Part shown: piece by piece, positions 1-6,998 of the stretch
How positions within the stretch are numbered: the stretch's first letter is position 1
Layout: each line of letters opens with the position of its first letter
Made by a program: the position numbers and the translations under genes
Assembly: GCA_900555045.1 (NCBI GenBank)
Contig: USJW01000107.1
Span: forward strand, 1-17,170
Direction: 5' to 3'
Source of the DNA: an uncultured Clostridium sp.
Lineage (GTDB): Bacteria; Bacillota; Clostridia; Lachnospirales; Lachnospiraceae
Length of the DNA stretch: 17,170 nt
The notes under the pieces: generated by a model
Databases searched by the model: none
The model's input: the letters and a program-made list of their open reading frames with translations, nothing else
Told to the model about the DNA's origin: nothing

Positions 1-210
1 GGGGGGGGTGAAAAACTGTTCCAGTATATTCACAGAGTCAGGCTGGCTCACGTGAAGGAACAGCTTTTGAACAACGAGCGGCTGGAGGATATCGCCGTGA
101 GCTGCGGGTTTGGCAGCCAGCGGACGTTCCTGCGGATTTTCAAACAGTATGAGGGGCTCACGCCCACTCAGTTCAAGGAGCTGGAGGATCAAAAAAGGAA
201 AGAGGTTTAA
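1..210 (+). CDS. AraC-family transcriptional regulator, C-terminal part (5' end outside window)
   Basis: The window opens in frame inside this gene, and 69 C-terminal residues are visible before the TAA at 208-210. They form the second helix-turn-helix half of an AraC/XylS DNA-binding domain. A recognition-helix region reads IAVSCGFGSQRTFLRIFKQY and the usual closing motif GLTPTQFKEL follows; both are typical of the family. Regulators of this class bind upstream of sugar-use operons and switch on transcription when the sugar is present. The stop lies 5 bases before the next ATG, and the purine-rich end of this gene (AAAGAGG, 199-205) serves as the ribosome binding site of that gene. Regulator and catabolic genes are therefore probably on one transcript. 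The sensor half cannot be seen, so the ligand is unknown. The run of eight G at the window edge gives three leading glycines and may be genuine or an edge artefact. Confidence 0.88.
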   Translation, partial: GGGEKLFQYIHRVRLAHVKEQLLNNERLEDIAVSCGFGSQRTFLRIFKQYEGLTPTQFKELEDQKRKEV

Positions 211-215
211 GACGC

Positions 216-1229
216 ATGAGGGAGCTTAGAACAGCCGTCATCGGCTGTGGCATGATATCAAAAAATCATTTTAAGGCGCTGAAAAACGTGGAGAACGCCA
301 GGTGCACGGCGGTGTGCGACATCGCAGAGGACAAGGCGAGGGCGGCGGCAGAGCAGTACGGGATTGCGGACGTTTACACCGATTACCGGGAGATGCTTGA
401 GAATCCGGATATCGATGTGGTTCACATCTGCACACCCCATCACCTGCACGCGCAGATGGCGGTGGATGCGCTAAACGCGGGAAAACACGTTCTGTGCGAA
501 AAGCCCATGGCGCTCACCGAGTCGGATGCCCTGCGCATGATGGAGGCCAGAGACCGGTCGGGAAAGCAGCTGGCGATCTGTTTTCAGAACCGCTACAATG
601 AGGCCTCCGTGTACATGAAGAACCTCCTTGAGAGCGGGGAGCTTGGGGCGGTGATCGGGGCCAGGGGTCAGGTGACCTGGAACCGGAAGCCGGAGTATTA
701 CACCCAGTCCCCCTGGAGGGGCAGGTGGGCCACCGAGGGCGGCGGCGTGCTGATCAATCAGGCGATCCACACCTTTGACCTGCTCCAGTGGCTGACGGTG
801 CCGGTCCGCGAGGTGGAGGCCAGCATCTCCACAAAGCGCCTGAAGGAGGCCATCGAGGTGGAGGACACGGTGGACATTCTGATGAAGGGCACAAACGAGG
901 AGCGGCTGCTGTTTTACGCCACCAACTGCTATGTGGTGAACGCCCCCGTGGAGTTAGAGATCATCTGCGAGAAGGGCAGCGTCAAGATGACGGGAAACGT
1001 CGTGGTGACGGACCGGGGCGGCGAGAAGACAAGCCGGGATTATTCGTCCGGAACCGTGCTGGGAAAGGACTACTGGGGGAGCGGACACGGGTTCCTCATC
1101 GCGGATTTTTACCGCTGCCTCGAGAATGGAGCGAGATTTCCGGTGAGCGGGGAGGAAGCGATTGTGAGCGTCCGGCTTCTGGAAGCGGTGTACCGCTCCG
1201 CGAAAGAGGGCACTGTGGTGAGACTGTAG
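216..1229 (+). CDS. Gfo/Idh/MocA-family NAD(P)-dependent sugar oxidoreductase
   Basis: A 337-residue cytosolic dehydrogenase of normal family length. The N-terminal Rossmann fold shows the dinucleotide loop IGCGMIS (residues 9-15). The family signature EKPMAL carries the catalytic Lys (K96). The C-terminal domain has GGGVLINQAIHTFDLLQW, with the catalytic-region His at 185. The acidic residue found four positions before this His in inositol dehydrogenase is Asn here (N181), as in a large GGG-x-L-x-NQ subfamily. Known members oxidise or reduce one hydroxyl or keto group of sugars, inositols or glycosides. Some make 3-keto-glycosides that other enzymes then cleave. It is the first enzyme gene of the operon, 18 bases upstream of the permease pair. 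The ATG at 216 is preceded by AAAGAGG. The substrate cannot be read from the sequence. Confidence 0.9.
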   Translation: MRELRTAVIGCGMISKNHFKALKNVENARCTAVCDIAEDKARAAAEQYGIADVYTDYREMLENPDIDVVHICTPHHLHAQMAVDALNAGKHVLCEKPMALTESDALRMMEARDRSGKQLAICFQNRYNEASVYMKNLLESGELGAVIGARGQVTWNRKPEYYTQSPWRGRWATEGGGVLINQAIHTFDLLQWLTVPVREVEASISTKRLKEAIEVEDTVDILMKGTNEERLLFYATNCYVVNAPVELEIICEKGSVKMTGNVVVTDRGGEKTSRDYSSGTVLGKDYWGSGHGFLIADFYRCLENGARFPVSGEEAIVSVRLLEAVYRSAKEGTVVRL

Positions 1230-1247
1230 ATCGGAGGATGTCAATCG

Positions 1248-2210
1248 ATGAAACGAAACAAAAGCGTTGGCGGCGGCTACGTCGTGAACGGCAGGCAACT
1301 TACATTTAGCGAGCGGGTGGCCAGGGATTTTAAGCGGAACTGGATGCTGTATCTCATGCTGTTACCCATCATTGTCTATTATCTGATATTCAAATTCGGC
1401 CCCATGTTCGGACTGACCATCGCGTTTATGGACTACAAGCCGGCGAAAGGCTTTTTAAACAGCAACTGGGTGGGGTTAAAGCACTTTAAGAACTTCTTCG
1501 GCAACTACTATTTCGGGCGTCTGCTGCGAAACACCATCCGGATCAGCTTTTTCTCCCTGCTGACCTTCCCGGTGCCGATCATCCTGGCGCTGCTGTTAAA
1601 CGAGCTAAAGAGCAAGCGGTTTTCCAAGTGGGCGCAGACCATCACATACATTCCGCACTTTATCTCCACGGTGGTTATCTGCGGTATCATCGTGAAGCTG
1701 ACAAGCAGCACCGGCGGTATCACCTCTATTTTACATAACTTATTCGGGATTGAGAAGGAGACGCTGTTAAACCATCCGGAGAATTTCCTGCCGATCTATA
1801 TTCTGTCGGATCTGTGGCAGACGGTGGGCTGGAACTCCATCATCTACCTGTCGGCCCTGGCGGGGATCGACCAGGAGCTCTACGACGCGGCGAAGGTGGA
1901 CGGCGCGGGGCGGTTGAAACAGGTGTTATACATCACGATCCCCAGCCTGATGCCGACCATCATCATCATGCTGATTCTGAAGATGGGAAAGATTTTCGAC
2001 GTGGGCTACGAGAAGATCATGCTGTTGTACAATCCGGCCATCTACGACACAGCGGATGTGATCAACACGTACGTTTACCGGAAAGGTCTGATTGACGCCC
2101 AGTACAGCTACAGTGCTGCGGTGGGACTATTCAACTGCGTGGTCAGCTTTGCCCTGGTTACCATCACGAATAAACTTAGCAAAAAGGCCAGCGGCAACGG
2201 GCTGTGGTAG
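1248..2210 (+). CDS. Sugar ABC transporter permease, LplB type
   Basis: A 320-residue inner-membrane permease of the binding-protein-dependent sugar transporter class (LplB/YteP-like). After a basic N-terminus a first membrane helix begins near residue 33 (WMLYLMLLPIIVYYLIF), and further hydrophobic segments suggest about six helices. The cytoplasmic EAA loop that docks the ATPase is clear at about 209-235 (QELYDAAKVDGAGRLKQV, then IPSLMPT). A GGAGG at 1233-1237 sits 10 bases before the ATG. It pairs with the next gene, 15 bases on, to form the two-permease core. Transporters of this type in Firmicutes usually import oligosaccharides, use a lipoprotein binding protein, and often borrow a shared ATPase such as MsmX. 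Neither partner is in the window. Confidence 0.93.
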   Translation: MKRNKSVGGGYVVNGRQLTFSERVARDFKRNWMLYLMLLPIIVYYLIFKFGPMFGLTIAFMDYKPAKGFLNSNWVGLKHFKNFFGNYYFGRLLRNTIRISFFSLLTFPVPIILALLLNELKSKRFSKWAQTITYIPHFISTVVICGIIVKLTSSTGGITSILHNLFGIEKETLLNHPENFLPIYILSDLWQTVGWNSIIYLSALAGIDQELYDAAKVDGAGRLKQVLYITIPSLMPTIIIMLILKMGKIFDVGYEKIMLLYNPAIYDTADVINTYVYRKGLIDAQYSYSAAVGLFNCVVSFALVTITNKLSKKASGNGLW

Positions 2211-2225
2211 AAGGGGGCATGATCC

Positions 2226-3128
2226 ATGAGGGCAAAAGAAATTTCGGCTAAGCCGGTAAAAATGAAAACCAGCTTTGGAAGCAAGGTGTTTGACGTCTGC
2301 AACGTCCTGTTTATGTGTTCGCTGATCGTGGCGATTTTGATTCCGCTGCTGCACGTTCTGGCGGCATCCTTTTCCACCCCGGCTTCCTATGTGCGCCACG
2401 AGGGGCTGCTCTGGCACCCCGTTGACTTCTGTCTGGACGCCTACAAGGCGGTGGCAAAAAATAAGAACATCATCACCGGGTACATGAACACCATCTTCAT
2501 CGTGGTGGTGGGAACCAGCCTCAATCTGTTTTTCACGCTGATTGCGGCCTACTGCCTTTCCAGAAAGGACGTGATGTGGAGCAACCTGCTCATGATGGGA
2601 ATCGTGTTCAGCATGTATTTCAGCGGCGGCATGATCCCGTTCTACCTGGTTGTGAAGGGCGTGGGGTTAAACAACTCCATCTGGTCCTTAATCATCCCCA
2701 CCGCAATCAGCACCTACAATCTGATTATCATGCGGACCGCAATGGTCAGCGTGCCAGACAGCCTGGAGGAATCGGCGAAGCTGGACGGCGCTAACCACTG
2801 GGTGATCCTGTGGAAGATCATGGTTCCGCTTGTGAAACCGACCATCGCGGTGATCTGCCTGTACTATGCGGTGACGCACTGGAACTCCTGGTTTAACGCC
2901 ATGCTGTTTATCCGCGACCGCTCGGGCTACCCGCTGCAGCTGGTGCTGCGCGAGATCCTGCTGCAGAACGACGCCTCCTCCATGACCGCGGGAGCTGAGG
3001 ATTACCTGATCAGCGAGACCATTCAGTATGCGACTATCGTGGTCGCCACACTGCCCATCCTGACCATCTACCCGTTCATCCAGAAATACTTTGTCAAGGG
3101 CGTGATGATCGGCGCGGTGAAGGGCTAA
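2226..3128 (+). CDS. Carbohydrate ABC transporter permease, LplC/YtcP type
   Basis: A 300-residue membrane protein, partner of the preceding permease. It shows a cytoplasmic basic N-terminus, a first helix near residues 24-47, and several later hydrophobic stretches. The EAA docking loop is at about 178-203 (DSLEESAKLDGANHWVILWK, then IMVPLVKPT). The C-terminus KYFVKGVMIGAVKG is characteristic of the LplC branch of carbohydrate permeases. The start ATG follows an AAGGGGG purine run just after the stop of the first permease. The 15-base spacing indicates co-transcription and stoichiometric synthesis. The transported sugar is unknown. The downstream intracellular GH43 suggests an oligosaccharide or glycoside, which is an inference from context. 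Confidence 0.93.
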   Translation: MRAKEISAKPVKMKTSFGSKVFDVCNVLFMCSLIVAILIPLLHVLAASFSTPASYVRHEGLLWHPVDFCLDAYKAVAKNKNIITGYMNTIFIVVVGTSLNLFFTLIAAYCLSRKDVMWSNLLMMGIVFSMYFSGGMIPFYLVVKGVGLNNSIWSLIIPTAISTYNLIIMRTAMVSVPDSLEESAKLDGANHWVILWKIMVPLVKPTIAVICLYYAVTHWNSWFNAMLFIRDRSGYPLQLVLREILLQNDASSMTAGAEDYLISETIQYATIVVATLPILTIYPFIQKYFVKGVMIGAVKG

Positions 3129-3150
3129 GACGTGCAAGGAGGAGAATAAG

Positions 3151-4149
3151 ATGAGAGTCAGTTATGAGGTCATGTACCGGGAGTTTGTCCGGGTGCTTGA
3201 AAAGCGGGGATTTACCCCGGAGCGCGCCGCGCTGAGCGCCAAGCTGTACGCGGATGCCAGCCGGGACGGCGTGTACACACACGGCTTAAACCGTTTCCCG
3301 AAGTTTATCGCCAGCATCGACAAGGGCTGCGTGGAGATCGGGGCGGTTCCGAAGCTCAGAGAATCCTTCGGCGCATTTGAGCGCTACGACGGACAGCGCG
3401 GGCCGGGAAATTTGAACGCATATGCCTGCATGGAGCGCGCGATTGAGCTGGCGAAGGCCCACACCATCGGCTGCGTGGCGCTCTCCAACACGAACCACTG
3501 GATGCGCCCGGGCAATTACGGGCTCCTGGCCACCGAGCAGAACTGCATCGGCATCCTCTGGACCAACACGGTGCCAAACATGCCGCCGTGGGGCGGAAGG
3601 GAGGCCAGGCTGGGAAATAACCCCGTTGTCCTGGCAATTCCCCACGGGGACACACCGGTGCTGGTGGACGTGGCCATGTCCATGTTCTCCTACGGAAAGC
3701 TGGAGAGCTACGCGCGCTCCGGCAAGGAGCTGCCGGTGGACGGCGGCTACAACCGGGATCAGAAGATCACGCGCAATCCGGCGGAGATCCTGGAGACCCA
3801 CCAGAGCATCCCCATCGGGTACTGGAAGGGGTCCGGCCTGTCGCTGGCCCTGGATTTGATCGCGTCCGCGCTGGCGGGGGGAAGAACCACCAGGATGGTG
3901 GGCGAGCTCCCGGCGGAGACCGAGCTGTCCCAGGTGTTTATCGCAGTCAGCCTGGACTGCCTCCCGGACCGGGATGCGATCCTTAAGAATATCGACGATA
4001 CGCTGCGCGACATGAAGACATCCACCCCGGTGACGGAGGGGCGGCCGGTTTACTACCCCGGCGAGAATATGCTTCGGACGCGGGCTGAGAATATGGAGCT
4101 TGGGATTCCGGTGGACGAGACGGTCTGGAAGAAGGTCCTGGAGCTTTAG
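3151..4149 (+). CDS. dlgD: 2,3-diketo-L-gulonate reductase-like enzyme (Ldh2/MDG family)
   Basis: A 332-residue NAD(P)H-dependent dehydrogenase of the malate/L-lactate/ureidoglycolate family, the same length as E. coli YiaK (DlgD). It shares many blocks with what I recall of YiaK: SHG-type catalytic His in VYTHGLNRFP (H44), NHWMR (115-119), NMPPWG (143-148), DVAMSMFSYGK (173-183) and GYWKGSG (223-229). YiaK reduces 2,3-diketo-L-gulonate to 3-dehydro-L-gulonate in the cytosol. The rest of the gulonate/ascorbate route (a kinase, UlaD-, UlaE- and UlaF-like enzymes) is absent from the window, so the true substrate may be another keto- or diketo-acid. AAGGAGG (3137-3143) sits 7 bases before the ATG. 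Gaps are 22 bases upstream and 11 downstream. The family is secure; the exact reaction is less so. Confidence 0.85.
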   Translation: MRVSYEVMYREFVRVLEKRGFTPERAALSAKLYADASRDGVYTHGLNRFPKFIASIDKGCVEIGAVPKLRESFGAFERYDGQRGPGNLNAYACMERAIELAKAHTIGCVALSNTNHWMRPGNYGLLATEQNCIGILWTNTVPNMPPWGGREARLGNNPVVLAIPHGDTPVLVDVAMSMFSYGKLESYARSGKELPVDGGYNRDQKITRNPAEILETHQSIPIGYWKGSGLSLALDLIASALAGGRTTRMVGELPAETELSQVFIAVSLDCLPDRDAILKNIDDTLRDMKTSTPVTEGRPVYYPGENMLRTRAENMELGIPVDETVWKKVLEL

Positions 4150-4160
4150 GAGGGAACGAA

Positions 4161-4916
4161 ATGATTATACCAGGGATGGTATCTGCGACTTTCCGGGGCG
4201 AGCCGGTGGAGGAGATCATCGCGCTCTGTAAGGAGGCCGGATTAGAGGCGGTGGAGTGGTCCGAGAACGCCCACGTGCAGCCGGGCGACCCGGTGGGGGC
4301 GGACGCGCTCTATGAGAAGACCAGGGAGGCAGGCCTTCGGGTGGCGGCCTACGGCTCTTACTATAAGCTGGGGCAGAATGAGCACCCGGAGACGGCTTTC
4401 ATGGCCTCAGTCCAGTCGGCTGCAGCGCTTAGGGCGCCTCTCATCCGGATCTGGGCGGGGACACTGGCCTCCGCAGCGGTGGACCGGCAGGAGCGGACAC
4501 GGCTGGCGGACGAGGCGAGGCGGATCTGCACCATCGCCGGGGAGTACGGGATCAAGGTGGCCATGGAGTGGCACAAAAACACGTTGACCGACACCAACGA
4601 GTCGGCGATGGACTTTTTGGCCGAGACCGGGCATGAGAACCTGTACTGCCTGTGGCAGCCCACGGTGGCGCTGTCCATGGAGGAGCGCACGCGGGGGCTG
4701 GACCTGCTGGGGGACAGACTCTTAAATCTTCACGTCTACTATTGGCTGGACGGGGTCAGGCGGCCGCTCTCCGAGGGAACCGGCGAGTGGCGGCGCTACC
4801 TGGAGCATGTGGACCAGGGGAAGGACCGTTTTGGCCTTCTGGAATTTGTGATGGGAAACACGAAAGAACAGTTTTTGGAGGATGCCGGTACGCTCCATGC
4901 GCTTCTCGGCAGATAG
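4161..4916 (+). CDS. Sugar phosphate isomerase/epimerase-like TIM barrel (AP endonuclease 2 / xylose isomerase fold)
   Basis: A 251-residue TIM-barrel protein of usual length for the family that includes hydroxypyruvate isomerase, ketose 3-epimerases and inosose dehydratase. Likely metal ligands can be picked out by position: E136 in AMEWHKNTLTDT, Q166 in LWQPT, H191 in NLHVYYW and E228 in LLEFVMG. This matches the Glu-(Asp/Gln)-His-Glu layout of the fold. Members isomerise or epimerise ketoses, dehydrate cyclic polyols, or, in flavonoid C-glycoside degradation, cleave a 3-keto-glycoside bond. The pairing with a Gfo/Idh/MocA oxidoreductase fits oxidise-then-rearrange chemistry on the sugar. 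AGGAGG (4148-4153) lies 7 bases before the ATG and overlaps the stop of the previous gene. The precise activity is not deducible. Confidence 0.83.
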   Translation: MIIPGMVSATFRGEPVEEIIALCKEAGLEAVEWSENAHVQPGDPVGADALYEKTREAGLRVAAYGSYYKLGQNEHPETAFMASVQSAAALRAPLIRIWAGTLASAAVDRQERTRLADEARRICTIAGEYGIKVAMEWHKNTLTDTNESAMDFLAETGHENLYCLWQPTVALSMEERTRGLDLLGDRLLNLHVYYWLDGVRRPLSEGTGEWRRYLEHVDQGKDRFGLLEFVMGNTKEQFLEDAGTLHALLGR

Positions 4917-4935
4917 ATGAAAGGGGAGAATCCAT

Positions 4936-6198
4936 ATGGCGGATTTATATGTGAAATCACTGGATATGATTAACCCATTTGTGGTGGCCTCTAGCCCGGC
5001 GACCCAGGGGGCGAGAAATGTGCTAAAGAGCGCGGCTATGCGCCCGGGCGCCATTGTGCTGCGAAATTTCGGCCACGGCGCGGGCGGCGGCAGCTACATC
5101 GGGCCGGACAGCAAGGCCATGTACTCCGGCCAGATGTGCATCCACAGCCATGCGGTGGGAAGACAGATTAAGGACAGCATAAACACGCTGGAGCAGTACT
5201 GCGAGGAAGTGCAGAAGATCAAGCGGGAGATGGACAGCGACATAAAGCTCTGGGTTTCCGTTGGACATTACAGCGATATTGTGGCCGGCGGAAATTGGGA
5301 GAAGGAGTGGGCGCACCAGGCCCTGGAGCTAAAGCGGGCCGGCGCGGACGCCATCGAGCTGCACTTTAACACCCCCGGCGTGGCGGTGGCCAAGGACCGG
5401 ACCTTCGCCTACCATCAGCTGCTGCGCCACAGCATCGAGCTGATGAAGAAGACGGTGCCGGATATGCCCATTATGGCAAAGCTGGCCATCGAGTCCTGCG
5501 ACGTGCTGACGTCCATCCGGATCGCCCAGGCGGCAGGAGCTACGGCGGCGGGCCCCACCGCGCGGTGGAAGGGATTTTATTTTGATCTGGACTGGAGAAC
5601 CACCCAGGCCAGGCCGGGAGCGGGCTACGGCGGCACCCAGGCGACGCCGCTGGTGTGCTATTCCATCGCGGAGGCGAGAACCGCAGGCCTCACAATCCCG
5701 ATGTACGGAGGCGGAGGCGTGTTTAACTACGAGCAGGCGGCGAGAATCCTGATGTCCGGCAGCCAGGCCGTGCAGCTGGGCGCTCTGGCCTGCTCCGGCG
5801 GTGTGAGCGCGTGCAGGAAGGTGATCGCGGACCTAAACCGGTTTATGGACGAGAACGGCTACAAGGACATGGACAGTCTGTGCGGGGATGCCCTCAAGCT
5901 GTTCCAGATGGACAAGGAGCTCACCGCCCTGCGGCAGAACCGCCTGGCGGACGCCTACCAGCAGGCGGAGGTTTCGGACAAGTGCATCGGCTGCGGGCGC
6001 TGCGTGGATGTGTGCTGGCACGAGGGTATTGAGATGAGGGACAAGGCGGCGGTGAAGACCGATAAGTGTATCGGCTGCGGCTACTGTTTCCAGGTATGCC
6101 CCACCGGCGCGCTCCATGTTGAGAAGGAGAAGATTCTGGCATCCGCGTTTGACGAGTGCGGGATCGTGCGGGGAAGGTCTGTTGAAGATGGGCAGTGA
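4936..6198 (+). CDS. PreA-like FMN TIM-barrel oxidoreductase with two 4Fe-4S clusters
   Basis: A 420-residue protein with the architecture of the bacterial dihydropyrimidine dehydrogenase subunit PreA. A dihydroorotate dehydrogenase-like flavin barrel (about 1-330) is followed by a ferredoxin domain. The barrel shows ELHFNTPG (141-148), MAKL with K182, and the FMN-phosphate loop region YGGGGVFNYEQAARILMSG (257-275). The ferredoxin domain has two clean motifs, C350-x2-C353-x2-C356-x3-C360 and C378-x2-C381-x2-C384-x3-C388-P. No Cys or Ser lies between residues 141 and 165, where dehydrogenases of this superfamily keep the catalytic acid/base, so pyrimidine reduction is doubtful. No PreT-like electron-input subunit is nearby. 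AAAGGGGAG (4920-4928) precedes the ATG by 7 bases. The 3' end overlaps the next gene by 11 bases, which suggests translational coupling. Confidence 0.82.
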   Translation: MADLYVKSLDMINPFVVASSPATQGARNVLKSAAMRPGAIVLRNFGHGAGGGSYIGPDSKAMYSGQMCIHSHAVGRQIKDSINTLEQYCEEVQKIKREMDSDIKLWVSVGHYSDIVAGGNWEKEWAHQALELKRAGADAIELHFNTPGVAVAKDRTFAYHQLLRHSIELMKKTVPDMPIMAKLAIESCDVLTSIRIAQAAGATAAGPTARWKGFYFDLDWRTTQARPGAGYGGTQATPLVCYSIAEARTAGLTIPMYGGGGVFNYEQAARILMSGSQAVQLGALACSGGVSACRKVIADLNRFMDENGYKDMDSLCGDALKLFQMDKELTALRQNRLADAYQQAEVSDKCIGCGRCVDVCWHEGIEMRDKAAVKTDKCIGCGYCFQVCPTGALHVEKEKILASAFDECGIVRGRSVEDGQ

Positions 6199-6973
6199 GA
6201 CAGGGATTAAAAAGGTTGCGGTGGTGACGGGCGCCAGCCGCGGAATCGGTCTGGCGGTGGCACGCAGGCTGGGACTGGACGGCCACCGGATTGTGGCGTT
6301 TGCCACAAAGCCGGAATCCGCCTGCGTGGAACAGCTAAACGCGCTGAAGGCGGAAGGGATTGAGGTCCTTTACGTCCAGGGGAGTCTGGACGTAAGCGCG
6401 GACCGGATTCGCCTGATTGACGAGGCGGTGGCGCACTTTGGGAGAATCGACGTGCTCGTAAATAATGCGGGGGTGGCTCCGTTAGTGCGGGCGGATCTGC
6501 TGGACATGACGGAGGAGAGCTACGACCGGGTCATGGGAATCAACGTGAAGGGCACGCTGTTTTTGACGCAGCTGGCGGCAAAGCAGATGTTAAAGCAGGA
6601 GGTTGTGGGCAGAAAGCGGGGGACCATCGTGAATGTGGGCTCCTGCTCCGCGGAGGTGTCCTCCGTGAACCGCGGGGAGTACTGTGTCTCCAAGCGGGCC
6701 CTCTCCATGATCACCACGCTCTTCGCCGACCGGCTGGCCGGGGAGGGCATCCTGGTGCACGAGGTGAGACCCGGAGTGATCCGGACCGACATGACGAGCA
6801 CCGTGCAGGAGAAATACGATCATCTGATCGAGTCCGGCCTGTTCCCCATCGGGCGGTGGGGGACGCCGGAGGATGTGGCGGACGCCGTAGGCGCGTTCTG
6901 CTCGGACCAGTTTTTGTACACCACGGGAAATTATGTGGACGTGGACGGAGGCTTTCATATTAAACGGCTTTAG
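6188..6973 (+). CDS. Short-chain dehydrogenase/reductase (FabG-like SDR)
   Basis: A 261-residue classical SDR, normal length. It shows the nucleotide loop TGASRGIG (14-21), NNAG (92-95), the structural Asn in GINVKG (N119), and the catalytic set S152 (VGSCS), Y165 and K169 (EYCVSK). The C-terminal PGVIRTDMT and NYVDVDGGFHI are also typical. It would interconvert a hydroxyl and a keto group with NAD(P)(H) in the cytosol. The FabG resemblance is at fold level only, and a sugar-related substrate is more likely in this operon. I chose the ATG at 6188 because GGAAGG (6172-6177) is 10 bases upstream; a TTG at 6182 is a weaker alternative. Longer in-frame starts lie inside the previous ferredoxin domain and are unlikely. 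Confidence 0.88.
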   Translation: MGSETGIKKVAVVTGASRGIGLAVARRLGLDGHRIVAFATKPESACVEQLNALKAEGIEVLYVQGSLDVSADRIRLIDEAVAHFGRIDVLVNNAGVAPLVRADLLDMTEESYDRVMGINVKGTLFLTQLAAKQMLKQEVVGRKRGTIVNVGSCSAEVSSVNRGEYCVSKRALSMITTLFADRLAGEGILVHEVRPGVIRTDMTSTVQEKYDHLIESGLFPIGRWGTPEDVADAVGAFCSDQFLYTTGNYVDVDGGFHIKRL

Positions 6974-6998
6974 GGCCTTGGAGGGATCGGGAGAAGAG

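Noticed and set aside
1..8. Run of eight G at the window start
   Set aside because: Reads in frame as glycines of the AraC protein; could be an edge artefact but nothing further can be supported.
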